Below, in pieces: positions 16,509-24,625 of a stretch of 64,000 bases of DNA. The number at the start of each line of letters is the position of its first letter. The first letter of the stretch is position 1. The DNA lies in contig JBOHFR010000019.1 in assembly GCA_050699715.1 (NCBI GenBank), positions 1 through 64,000 on the forward strand, read 5' to 3'. The position numbers and the translations under genes were made by a program. The notes under the pieces were generated by a model that saw only the letters and a list, made by a program, of their open reading frames with translations, was not told where the DNA came from and searched no databases. The DNA comes from GCA-003244245 sp050699715. GTDB lineage: Bacteria > Actinomycetota > Actinomycetes > Mycobacteriales > Pseudonocardiaceae.

Positions 16509-17036
16509 ATGAGCGAGTCGACGAGTGTGGTAGTGGGTGTGTACGAGTCAATGAAGGACGCGGAGGCGGCGGTGCGCACCCTGCTGGAGCAGGGAGTGCC
16601 AGCCGGACAGGTGTCGATCGTGGGGCAGGACCTGCACAGTGAGACGCAGGTCCACGGCTTCGTCACCACGGGGGATGTGGCCAAGGCGGGGGCGAAGGGC
16701 GGGGCGTGGGTGGGTGGCCTGTTCGGGGTGCTGACCGGAGCCGCGCTGCTGTTCGTGCCCGGTGTGGGTGCGCTGGTGGTGCTAGGTCCGCTGGCCGCGG
16801 GAGCACTCGCCGCCGCCGAGGGGGCCGCGGCCGGTGGCGGGTTGGGTGCGGTGCTGGGGCACTTCATCGCCAAAAAGCACGTGCCCAAGTACAGCGGTCA
16901 CCTGGAGGCGGGGAATTACCTCGTGCTGCGCCACGAGGCGCAGCCCTCCGACGCCCAGATGCTCCAGCAGGACACCACCCCTGTGGACGTCGAGCACCAC
17001 GAGGATCTGCTCACCTCCGCGACCCCGACAGTCTAA
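16509..17036 (+). CDS. General stress protein 17M/YflT-like
   Basis: 175 residues. The N-terminal alpha/beta domain (VVVGVYESMKDAEAAVRTLLEQGVPAGQVSIVG) is the YflT/heat-induced stress protein fold, followed by a Gly/Ala-rich hydrophobic segment (FGVLTGAALLFVPGVGALVVL ...), and a second beta domain (GHLEAGNYLVLRHE). Function is unknown; members are general-stress induced, in agreement with the sigma-B-like promoter upstream. Start at 16509 is chosen for AGGAGAAGGGA upstream; an ATG at 16479 has none. Confidence 0.75.
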   Translation: MSESTSVVVGVYESMKDAEAAVRTLLEQGVPAGQVSIVGQDLHSETQVHGFVTTGDVAKAGAKGGAWVGGLFGVLTGAALLFVPGVGALVVLGPLAAGALAAAEGAAAGGGLGAVLGHFIAKKHVPKYSGHLEAGNYLVLRHEAQPSDAQMLQQDTTPVDVEHHEDLLTSATPTV

Positions 17037-17042
17037 CAAGGT

Positions 17043-17084
17043 GCGCCGAGGGTGCGGCTCTGTGTCATCCCGCACCCTCGGCGC
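17043..17084 (+). terminator. Strong hairpin after the stress-protein gene
   Basis: A perfect 15-bp inverted repeat (17043-17057 and 17070-17084) with a 12-base loop, 6 bp after the stop codon. No T-run follows, as is common in high-GC actinobacteria. Confidence 0.75.
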
Positions 17085-17120
17085 GCTCCTCATACGGCAC
17101 AGCAGGAAGAGAGCAGTCCC

Positions 17121-17498
17121 GTGAGCGACCCGCAGCCCGTCACCGCGAACGACGTTGACACCCTCCGTGCCATCGCGCAGCGCTACGCGAACTACCCTGA
17201 GATCATCACGCACCTGTACGCTGCGGCTGACTACGTCGCTGTGCTTCAACGAGGAGACCAGCGGGAGCCTGTCAGAAGCGAGAGAGTTGAGATGCAGCCA
17301 GTCGGGGGTGGCACCTGCCCGATGCGATGGGCTGTCTCCGTGAAGTCCTTAGCCACGGGCAGTGACGTGAAAGAGGAGACCTGCGGGCGCCCCGCTAGTG
17401 AGCCGGTGGAATATCACGGTATGCAGTACGTGGTGTGCCCAGAGTGCAAGGACGAGTTGCTTAACATGGGCGGCAGGGCAGCTGAGGAGACAGCCTGA
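17121..17498 (+). CDS. Small protein with a Cys pair, unknown function
   Basis: 125 residues starting at the GTG 17121 (AGGAAGAGAG upstream). The C-terminal part holds CPECKDELL, a CxxC knuckle, and another Cys pair (TCP..., ETCGRP), so a small zinc-binding domain is possible. No family recognised. Confidence 0.55.
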   Translation: MSDPQPVTANDVDTLRAIAQRYANYPEIITHLYAAADYVAVLQRGDQREPVRSERVEMQPVGGGTCPMRWAVSVKSLATGSDVKEETCGRPASEPVEYHGMQYVVCPECKDELLNMGGRAAEETA

Positions 17499-17500
17499 GA

Positions 17501-18280
17501 CTAGGCGGGCTTGTCGGTCCAGGTCAGCCAGGGTTTGGTGTCGAGGTAGTGACGTACTCGCTGGATGTAGCGCAGCGAGCCGGCGTCTTTCCAGTCGCCG
17601 GACCAGTGCCAGCCCACGCAGTGCCAGATGTCGCCGGGGCCGTAGTCGCCGCCGAGGTAGCTGACCCAGCCCTCGTAGCAGGCACGGGTGCGGGCACCGT
17701 AGTAGTCGACGTTGAACGCGGTGCTTCGCTGGGACAGCGGGTAGGAGCCGATCAGGTAGGTGTGCTTGAGTTGCATGATTCCGAAGCTGGTCGGGCAGGG
17801 CGGCTTGGCGCCACCGACGCAGTCTTTGGTGTTGTCCGAGTTGTCGCTGACGGTGCTCTGCCGCCAGTGACTCTCCTGGACCGCGACGGCCCGCAGGATG
17901 TCGGCGTCCAGGCCCCACTTGCAGGCACCCCAGGTGAGAATCTCGCCGGTGGTGCCGGTGAAGTTGCCGTCAATGCGCGGCACGAACTGGAGGTTGGCCT
18001 GCTCGGTGAAGTCAGCCCAGATCGGCATCGACACCCGGGCGGGAACAACATGGTTAGCCGAGGTGTTCGCAGGCCGTGATTCCCGCTGACCGCGCTGGAT
18101 TCTTGCGGCGCATTCCTGGCCCGAGGGCAGCGCGGCACCCACCGGAAGCGTGACGAAATCTTTCTCGCCGCTCTGTGAGGTGCATCCGCCTACCAGGACG
18201 AACAAGACAAGAAATACGATTGTTATTCCGTGTGGTCGTGAGACGGGTCTGACCCCGCCGCCCAGCGTCACTCGGCTCAT
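17501..18280 (-). CDS. Lipoprotein with lytic-transglycosylase-like domain
   Basis: About 259 residues. A signal peptide (ITIVFLVLFVLVGGC) ends in a lipobox cysteine, so it should be a membrane-anchored lipoprotein. The mature domain contains DILRAVAVQESHWRQS with the likely catalytic glutamate of a lysozyme/SLT fold, then SFGIMQLKHTY. It probably cleaves peptidoglycan glycan strands. ATG 18280 has GGGGGGAAACA upstream; the longer frame to 18400 has no support. Confidence 0.8.
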   Translation of the reverse strand: MSRVTLGGGVRPVSRPHGITIVFLVLFVLVGGCTSQSGEKDFVTLPVGAALPSGQECAARIQRGQRESRPANTSANHVVPARVSMPIWADFTEQANLQFVPRIDGNFTGTTGEILTWGACKWGLDADILRAVAVQESHWRQSTVSDNSDNTKDCVGGAKPPCPTSFGIMQLKHTYLIGSYPLSQRSTAFNVDYYGARTRACYEGWVSYLGGDYGPGDIWHCVGWHWSGDWKDAGSLRYIQRVRHYLDTKPWLTWTDKPA

Positions 18281-18472
18281 TGTTTCCCCCCGAAGCATCC
18301 CCAACGGCCGGCGTGAATCTAGCAGTGCCGACGGGGACTGGTGGCAACGGGGCGAGGCGTCACGAGTACGGTCAACGCCGGTGCGGCTCCGTTGAGACAC
18401 GTGACACCGAGGGTAACGACACCTGATGACCGGCCAGCCGATTCCAACGCGGTGGATGATGAGGATGGACTT

Positions 18473-19579
18473 ATGGGTCGTAGGATCAGCCCGGCCGCGC
18501 TCGCTGCGGCGATCGGGCTCGTGCTCGCCCTCACAGAATGCACCGCGAGCGCCGGTGACTCTACCCGCCCCGCAGTCAAGGTCGGTGTCATTGTGTCGGA
18601 TCCCGCAACCTCCGCGCGGTGGGAGGACGTCGACCAGCCGCTGCTGAATGATGCCATGGGCGCCGAGGGGTTGGCGGCGGACGTTCAGAACAGCGAGGGC
18701 GACGCGACGAAGTTCGCCACGATCGCCGACGGTATGATCAATGAGGGGGTCAAGGTACTGGTCATCGCCGCGCCGAACAACGAGGTCGGCGCGGCCGTCG
18801 CGCGCAAGGCCCAGGCGCGGCGCATCCCCACTATCGACTACGACGACGGCCGGCTCACTGTCGGCGGTTCCGCCGACTACGTCGTCTCATTCGACAACGT
18901 CAAGGCCGGTGACCTGCAAGGCCGGGGGCTGGTCCGGGGTATCCGGAGCGTCCGGGCGCGCGGCGCCACCATCATCGAGATTGACGGCCCGCAGGCCGAC
19001 CCCACCACGCCCCTGCTCGCCCAGGGAGCGCGCGACGTCCTGCAGCCACGCTACGACACCGGCGCCTACCGGCTGGTGGCCCGCCAATCTGTCGACGACA
19101 ACCAGCGTGCCGGCGCGGTGTTCGAGCAGCTCCTCACCGCCAACGGTGGCCACGTGGACGGCGTGCTGGCGGCCAATGACGGCGTGGCCGGCGCGGTGAT
19201 CACGGTGCTGCGCAAGAAAGGGTTGGCCGGGAAAGTCCGGGTGACAGGCCTGGGCGCCACCCCGGAAGCCCTTAAAGCGATCCTGCGCGGTGACCAGTTC
19301 ATGACGGTGTTCAGACCCGTCGAGCAGCAAGCCACGGCAGCGGCGAAACTCGCTGGTGCGCTCGCGAGAAACGATTACGCGGCTGCCAGCGGAATGGCGT
19401 CAATGATCGTGACCGACTCCTTCGGACATCGCAATGCTCACGCGGTACTGGTACCGCCGGTATTCATCACTTTGGACACGATCAAGCAGGTCATGGAGAG
19501 TGGGATGGTCGAGTCACGCGACATCTGTGACGACGAGCTGGCCCTCCGGTGCGACCAGCTGAGCATCCACCGATCATGA
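18473..19579 (+). CDS. Sugar-type periplasmic-binding lipoprotein
   Basis: 368 residues. Signal peptide with lipobox LALTEC, then a periplasmic-binding fold of the xylose/ribose class (VKVGVIVSDP, VLVIAAPNNEVG, AANDGVAGAVI, GLGATPEALKAIL). No ATPase or permease gene is adjacent, so it is an orphan binding protein that might serve a distant ABC transporter or act as a sensor. Its stop overlaps the next gene (TDO-like) by ATGA, an unexpected coupling of a solute-binding protein to a haem dioxygenase-like enzyme. GAGGATGGA precedes the ATG at 18473. Confidence 0.85.
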   Translation: MGRRISPAALAAAIGLVLALTECTASAGDSTRPAVKVGVIVSDPATSARWEDVDQPLLNDAMGAEGLAADVQNSEGDATKFATIADGMINEGVKVLVIAAPNNEVGAAVARKAQARRIPTIDYDDGRLTVGGSADYVVSFDNVKAGDLQGRGLVRGIRSVRARGATIIEIDGPQADPTTPLLAQGARDVLQPRYDTGAYRLVARQSVDDNQRAGAVFEQLLTANGGHVDGVLAANDGVAGAVITVLRKKGLAGKVRVTGLGATPEALKAILRGDQFMTVFRPVEQQATAAAKLAGALARNDYAAASGMASMIVTDSFGHRNAHAVLVPPVFITLDTIKQVMESGMVESRDICDDELALRCDQLSIHRS

Positions 19580-20433
19580 GTAGCGACGCCGAGCGAGCCT
19601 ACTACGCCGCACAGACCGAGGGAAATCCCGTGCTGGTGTTTTCGGGCGTCAGCACGCCCTATATCGACTACGAGAGTATCGACGTCCTGCTCTCGCTGCA
19701 GAACCCTCGCTCAGGAGCACCGTCGGAACTGACTTTCTACATCCTCGGACAGGTCAAGGAGCTCCTTTTCAAGTTAGTGTACGAGGAGCTCGTCCGGGTG
19801 CGTTCGCTGCTGGACGCGGATCGGGTCCATGACACGGTCTGGGTAATGCGAAGGATATGCCGGGTGGTCGAGCTGCTCACCCACTCCTGGGACGTGCTCA
19901 GCACCCTCACCCCGAATGAGTTTAACGCGTTCCGCGATTACCTGGGGCAAGCGTCTGGGGTTCAGTCGTACATGTACCGGATGGTCGAGTACGGACTCGG
20001 TAACAAGGTGGCCGCGCTCAGTGACCCGCACCGCAATGTGCCACATGTGCACCCCCAGGTGCAGGAGGCCCTGCACGCCCCCAGTGTGTACGACGCGGCC
20101 CTGGGCTTCCTCGCTCGCCGGGGCGCCGACATCCCCGACAACATCCTCGATCGGGACTTCTCCACGCCCTACGAGGCATCTCCCGAGGTCGAGCAGGCGT
20201 GGCGGGAGGTCTACCAGAGCGCCGATCACGCCAATCCCGCCTATGCGCTGGCCGAAGCGCTGATGGATGTGGCCGAGGGGTTCTCCCGGTGGCGGTCGCT
20301 GCACCTGCTCACCGTCGAACGGATCATCGGCACCAAGCCGGGCACCGGTGGCACCCTGGGCGTGGCCTGGTTGCGCCGCATCAACGAGCACCGATTCTTC
20401 CCAGAGTTGTGGACGGTGCGGGGACTGCTGTGA
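19576..20433 (+). CDS. Tryptophan 2,3-dioxygenase-like haem enzyme with altered distal pocket
   Basis: 285 residues, normal TDO length. Family landmarks are present: GVQSYMYRMVEYGLGNK with the substrate-carboxylate Arg, proximal haem ligand H243 in RSLHLLTVERI, and GTKPGTGGT. The distal-site histidine (His55 in the Xanthomonas enzyme, in IIQHQTSELW) is replaced by Gly58 in ILGQVKELLF. So it is a TDO-superfamily enzyme that may use a different substrate or chemistry, as in TDO-like enzymes of natural-product pathways. No kynurenine-pathway gene is adjacent. ATG at 19576 overlaps the binding-protein stop (ATGA). Confidence 0.85.
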   Translation: MSSDAERAYYAAQTEGNPVLVFSGVSTPYIDYESIDVLLSLQNPRSGAPSELTFYILGQVKELLFKLVYEELVRVRSLLDADRVHDTVWVMRRICRVVELLTHSWDVLSTLTPNEFNAFRDYLGQASGVQSYMYRMVEYGLGNKVAALSDPHRNVPHVHPQVQEALHAPSVYDAALGFLARRGADIPDNILDRDFSTPYEASPEVEQAWREVYQSADHANPAYALAEALMDVAEGFSRWRSLHLLTVERIIGTKPGTGGTLGVAWLRRINEHRFFPELWTVRGLL

Positions 20434-20481
20434 CGGCCAGCAGCCTCACCGGCACGATCTAATGATTCCCCGCTGCAGACC

Positions 20482-21969
20482 TCACGGGCGGGTCAGGAAC
20501 CGGGTGACGACTGCGCGGCCCGCCGGGCCGTTAGCGTTGTTTTGGGTGATGTGCCCCGAGCCGGGGATGACGACGAGGTGACCGTGGGGGGCGTGGGTAG
20601 CCTCCTGCTGTGCCCACGCCAGGGGAGTGTCGAGGTCATGGTCGCCGGCCAGCAGCAGCGTTGGCACCGGCGGCAGGTCGGCATCGGAGGGGAACGCCAC
20701 CACCGGGGTGGATGGCCACTCCTGGCAGGGCAGCACGGTTCCGTTGCCGGCCGCGGTGGCCCGGTCGTAGGGGAACACCGCCTCCTCCGACAGCGCGGCG
20801 ACCGCCTTCATGGTAGCGCTGCCCCGGCCGGATACCGGGGTGTCGGCATCGCCCCACGGCCCGTGCATGTCCTCACACGCGGTGGTGTAGTGCAGTCCCT
20901 GGCTGAGCTTGTCGACCGTGATGGCCGGGCCGCGGTGCGCGGCGGCGATGATGGCGTCGAGCTGGGTGTCATCGCCCCGAGCAGCTTGGTGCAGCGCGAC
21001 TGGTACGTCGGCCAGCTTGGGCCTGCCAACGGTCAGCGCGGTGAGGGTGTCGAGCAGCTCCGGGCCGTCATGTCGGCGGCGAACTACCTCGGAGAGGTCC
21101 TGCGCCGGATCGGTGGCGCACCCATTTTCTCTGCTTTCTCGGCAGACTGTTCGCAGCACCTCGGCGGTACGGCCGAGGACGGCGATCTGCAGCGGGTCTA
21201 CGCCGTCCTGCGGCACGATCGAGTCCAGCACCAGGCGCGATACCCGGTCAGGATGGGTGATCGCGTAGCGTTCGGCGACGAAGGTGCCGTAGGAGGCGCC
21301 GTCGAGGGTGAGCCTGTCCACCCGCAAGGCTTGGCGCAGCATATCCAGGTCAGCGACGGTGTCGGCGGTGGTGTAGAACTGTCGATCATCCCCAATGGAG
21401 TGGGCGCACGCTCGCACGGCGCTGGACGGGGGCACGGCGCTCAGCACCTGCTGTAGTTGTGGGCATTGCAGCGCGCCGGTGCCGGTGCCGCGCGAGGAGA
21501 TCATCACCAGCCGGTAGTCGCGCAGCACCGCCGGGTCGAACTGGCGGGTGATCACAGCGGTCAACCCCACCCCCGGCTCACCAGGACCGCCGACCAGCCA
21601 CACCAGCACACCGCGCGGCGCGGTGGTGTTGTCGGCCATCGCGACCTGCAGCGAGAGCTGCCCGGACTGTGGGGGAGCCGCCCGCAGTCCGGCATGATCC
21701 AACGGCACGGACAGCGTCGCGCAGCTAAACGTGACACCCCCCGGACCCCGGAACACGCTACTCGCACCGGGTGTGGTGGCACCGAGAGCAGCCGGGTCGC
21801 AGGGATGGACGCCGGCCAGTGCCGGGGTCGGCTCGGAGACCGGTCCCCGAGGCTGGGCGCCGCAGCTACCCACACCCACTCCGACACCCATCAGCATGGC
21901 TACTACCACCACGGCGCGCCTGCCTGCGGTGCTCCTGATCTTCTGGCTCAAGCCGCCGTCCACCGACAT
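20482..21969 (-). CDS. Secreted S33 tripeptidyl-aminopeptidase-like hydrolase
   Basis: 495 residues, alpha/beta hydrolase of the Streptomyces Tap family. A signal peptide ends at lipobox GVGSC (C36), so it is probably a lipoprotein. The oxyanion region VWLVGGPGEPG, nucleophile S226 in GASYGT, the acid in GDHDLDTP and the His in GSGH are all present, with a paired-Cys C-terminal subdomain. Likely removes N-terminal tripeptides from extracellular peptides. Convergent with the TDO-like gene. Confidence 0.87.
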   Translation of the reverse strand: MSVDGGLSQKIRSTAGRRAVVVVAMLMGVGVGVGSCGAQPRGPVSEPTPALAGVHPCDPAALGATTPGASSVFRGPGGVTFSCATLSVPLDHAGLRAAPPQSGQLSLQVAMADNTTAPRGVLVWLVGGPGEPGVGLTAVITRQFDPAVLRDYRLVMISSRGTGTGALQCPQLQQVLSAVPPSSAVRACAHSIGDDRQFYTTADTVADLDMLRQALRVDRLTLDGASYGTFVAERYAITHPDRVSRLVLDSIVPQDGVDPLQIAVLGRTAEVLRTVCRESRENGCATDPAQDLSEVVRRRHDGPELLDTLTALTVGRPKLADVPVALHQAARGDDTQLDAIIAAAHRGPAITVDKLSQGLHYTTACEDMHGPWGDADTPVSGRGSATMKAVAALSEEAVFPYDRATAAGNGTVLPCQEWPSTPVVAFPSDADLPPVPTLLLAGDHDLDTPLAWAQQEATHAPHGHLVVIPGSGHITQNNANGPAGRAVVTRFLTRP

Positions 21970-22055
21970 CCCCCGCCCCCGCCGACTCCCACCCAGATTC
22001 TCTCAGGTGAGCTAACGACGGCTACGACGTGTAGTGACTGGACCTGCTGCTAGGC

Positions 22056-22202
22056 ATGGAGTCGCCGGCCGTGCAGATTGACAGCTACGACTCGATGGTC
22101 GTTCTGGGTCTGTTCCAGACCCCGGCCTACGCCAAGGCGGTCATCCACGCCGACGAGCCCAAATTGGCCGACGCCGAGGTTGCCCGCCGCATCGAGTGCT
22201 GA
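22056..22202 (+). pseudogene. Fragment of an Xre-DUF5753 regulator
   Basis: 48 codons read VQIDSYDSMVVLGLFQTPAY, the DUF5753 signature region of actinobacterial Xre regulators, followed by KLADAEVARRIE. The N-terminal HTH and most of DUF5753 are gone. It ends overlapping the start of the DUF397 reading frame, the normal arrangement of these pairs, so it is an internally deleted relic. Confidence 0.65.
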
Positions 22203-22426
22203 CCACCGCGCCAGGGTGGCGCAAGGCGAGCTACTAGCAGGGAGAAAACGGCTGCGTGGAGATCACCACCGAGCTGCTCGGCTGGGTCGGTGTCCGCGAC
22301 AGCAAGCTCGGCACCGGCAGCCCGGTGCTGCCCATCGCCGGTTCCGAGTGGCGCGCGATACTCGCCGCCGCGCAAACCAACGAGCTCGGGCCTGCCCGCC
22401 GCAGGACCGGAAGGGGAACGACATGA
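22196..22426 (+). pseudogene. DUF397 gene with an in-frame amber codon
   Basis: From GTG 22196 the frame reads APGWRKASY, then TAG (22235-22237), then GENGCVEITTE ... VGVRDSK ... EWRAILAAAQ, a recognisable DUF397 domain. A single base change (probably TCG to TAG) has interrupted it; otherwise the frame is intact to 22426. DUF397 proteins partner Xre-DUF5753 regulators in actinomycetes, and the relic of such a regulator lies just upstream. Confidence 0.7.
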
Positions 22427-22623
22427 GCAAACATGAGCGACAAGACGATGACGATAAAGACAAGTACGCAGGCAACGGGTACCAGTCCGGGCCGATTCCG
22501 GCCGAGGGTCCCGGCGGCAAGTACGGGAAGCCTGACGAGAACGACAACAAAACGGAGTGGAGGTGGGGCATGCCCGGGCTCGCGGCTGGTGCGGATCTCC
22601 TCGGGGCTGAGCTCGCGCGATGA
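22423..22623 (+). CDS. Small charged peptide upstream of the AmpG-like gene
   Basis: 66 residues, starting MSKHERQDDDDKDK, with a central Gly/Pro/Tyr-rich part and a hydrophobic C-terminus. The ATG at 22423 has GGAAGGGG upstream, overlaps the DUF397 stop (ATGA) and its own stop overlaps the transporter start (ATGA), so it is placed for translational coupling. No Cys and no recognised family. A RiPP-like precursor or transporter partner are both possible; neither is supported by a modifying enzyme next to it. Confidence 0.55.
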   Translation: MSKHERQDDDDKDKYAGNGYQSGPIPAEGPGGKYGKPDENDNKTEWRWGMPGLAAGADLLGAELAR

Positions 22624-23981
22624 CATCGCGGGGTCGCATCGCCGGAGCGCCCCTAGTGGCCGAGCCGGTGTCGCGCCCGACTGGACGCGGGTGGCGCACC
22701 GCCCTCGCCGTCTACCGCGAGCCCCGGCTCGTGATCATCTTCCTGATGGGCTTCGCCAGCGGGCTGCCGCTGGCGCTGACTGGGGCGACCCTCGCTATCT
22801 GGCTGACGGACCTGCGGTTATCGCTCACCTCGATTGGCTTGTTCGCCGTGCTCGGCGTGCCTTACAACGTCAAGTTCGGGTGGTCCCCGCTCATCGACCG
22901 GGTGTCGATTCCGGTGTTGACCCGATGGCTGGGGCGGCGGCGAAGCTGGCTGCTCGTCCTCCAGCTCGCTTTGGTCGGCGCCATCGTGGCGCTGGGCTTC
23001 ACGCGACCGGGGGAGGTGCCGTTGTGGACGGCGCTGGTCGCGCTGGGGGTCGCTTTCCTCTCCGCCAGTCAGGACGTCGTCATCGACGCCTACCGGATCG
23101 AGACGGCGGGCGAGCCTGACCAGGGTGCGAGCGCCGCCATGACGCAGTACGGCTACCGGCTCGGGACACTGGCCAGTGGAGCGGGGGCCCTGTTCCTGGC
23201 CGCGTTCCTGCCGTGGTCGTGGGTTTACGCGGCGATGGCGGGACTGCTCTTGATCGGAGTGATAACCACCCTGCTCGCCCCCGAGCCGAGGGTCGCTGCG
23301 GTGCCGGCACCGAGCGCCGATTTCTTGGACTGTTTCCGGGAGGCGGTCCTCGGGCCCTTCGTTGAGTTTCTCCGTCGGCGGGGAGTCGCGGTCGCGCTTC
23401 TCGTCCTAGTCTTCATCGTGCTCTACGCCCTCGGCGACGCTTTCGCTGGGACCATGGCCAACCCCTTCTACGTCAAAATCGGCTTCAGCAAAGTTGAGAT
23501 TGCGACGGTGACCAAGGTCTTCGGCCTGGGCGCCACGCTGGTCGGTGTCTTCCTCGGCGGTCTCGCCGCCAGCCGGTACGGCGTCACGAAAGCGCTGATG
23601 GTGTGCGGGATCTGCCAAGCGCTCTCAAACCTGATGTTCGCCACCCAGGCGCTCGCCGGTCACGACGTCCGCGTCCTCGTCTGCACGATTACGATCGAGA
23701 GCCTGACCGGTGGCATGGCCTCGGCTGCCTTCGTCGCGTACCTCTCAGTCCTGTGTGACGTGGCCTACACGGCGACGCAGTACGCGCTGTTCACCTCGTT
23801 TATGGCCCTTGGACGGACATTCCTCGCCTCGCCCAGCGGTTGGGTCGCCGACCACGTGGGCTGGGTGGAGTTCTTCCTCATCTCGACCCTGCTCGCCCTC
23901 CCGGGGCTCGCGATCCTCGGATGGATGATGCACCGCTTCCCCGCCACTCCCGAGACCCGTGAGCGACGTTCGGGGCTATGA
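22620..23981 (+). CDS. AmpG-like MFS transporter
   Basis: 453 residues, about 12 transmembrane segments. The sequence follows the AmpG/SLC33 subgroup of the major facilitator superfamily: LIIFLMGFASGLPLALTG-like first helix, LASASQDVVIDAYRIE-like motif (seen as LSASQDVVIDAYRIE), and QYGYRLGTLASGAGALFLA. In Gram-negatives AmpG imports muropeptides; in an actinobacterium the substrate is unknown. ATG 22620 overlaps the preceding peptide gene stop by ATGA. Confidence 0.87.
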   Translation: MTSRGRIAGAPLVAEPVSRPTGRGWRTALAVYREPRLVIIFLMGFASGLPLALTGATLAIWLTDLRLSLTSIGLFAVLGVPYNVKFGWSPLIDRVSIPVLTRWLGRRRSWLLVLQLALVGAIVALGFTRPGEVPLWTALVALGVAFLSASQDVVIDAYRIETAGEPDQGASAAMTQYGYRLGTLASGAGALFLAAFLPWSWVYAAMAGLLLIGVITTLLAPEPRVAAVPAPSADFLDCFREAVLGPFVEFLRRRGVAVALLVLVFIVLYALGDAFAGTMANPFYVKIGFSKVEIATVTKVFGLGATLVGVFLGGLAASRYGVTKALMVCGICQALSNLMFATQALAGHDVRVLVCTITIESLTGGMASAAFVAYLSVLCDVAYTATQYALFTSFMALGRTFLASPSGWVADHVGWVEFFLISTLLALPGLAILGWMMHRFPATPETRERRSGL

Positions 23982-24175
23982 CTCGCATCGCCACTCACGG
24001 GTTATCCACAGCTCATCACGTTGCACGGGGTCTCCGACGTCGGTCCCGGACGTCGGTGGCGTGACCAGGGCAGTGTGCGCCTGTACACCCGCCGGCTGGG
24101 CCGTGCGCTACCCTGCCTCCGAAATTAACATCGAGCCTGCACCCAGGCGCCGCGCACCAAGGGAGGTGATGCCGT

Positions 24176-24619
24176 ATTTCTGCAACCAGCATTGAAACGC
24201 GCCCGGTTCCCTCCGCGACTTCCAGCGAGTTTTCTCGCAAGATTTGGAAATGGGCCATCTTCACGGTTCTCTTCACCGTGATGCCCCTTGGATTCGACCT
24301 GCTTTTCCTGGTCTTCGAACGTCAGTCGATCAGCTGGCAGGCGGTCTTCTCGGATCCGTCCACATACTTGATCGGATTCGGGATCGCGGCGAGCGGTTTC
24401 GGCGAGGCGGTGTTTAACAAACGCTGCACAGGTCAAGCCTCGGTAGGTTACATAATTGCAATTGTTTTTTCTATGCTTACCATGGTTATAGGGGTCGCGA
24501 TGTACGAATTGGCTAAGGTAGTTGCGAAGGATGACCCGTTGCCCTTCTGGATACCCGTTTGCTACGGGCTTGTCGCGGTCATGTTTTCCTTCGCTGCGGT
24601 ATGGGCCTCGGAGGGTTAG
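24176..24619 (+). CDS. Membrane protein, probable non-canonical ATT start
   Basis: Four hydrophobic segments, the first being KIWKWAIFTVLFTVMPLGFDLLFLVF. The first ATG/GTG in frame (24278/24281) would cut this helix in half. An open frame continues back to a stop at 24167; the only start-like codon in it with a ribosome-binding site is ATT at 24176, 9 bases after GGGAGG (24161-24166). Read so, the protein is 147 residues with a polar N-terminus. An 8-codon ATG frame (24169) overlaps this site. Base composition is AT-richer than the surroundings. No family recognised; paired with the next gene. Confidence 0.55.
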   Translation: MSATSIETRPVPSATSSEFSRKIWKWAIFTVLFTVMPLGFDLLFLVFERQSISWQAVFSDPSTYLIGFGIAASGFGEAVFNKRCTGQASVGYIIAIVFSMLTMVIGVAMYELAKVVAKDDPLPFWIPVCYGLVAVMFSFAAVWASEG

Positions 24620-24625
24620 GGAGAT

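Noticed and set aside
24002..24010. TTATCCACA, a perfect DnaA box
   Set aside because: Single box, no cluster, no dnaA/dnaN genes and no AT-rich unwinding element; not an origin.
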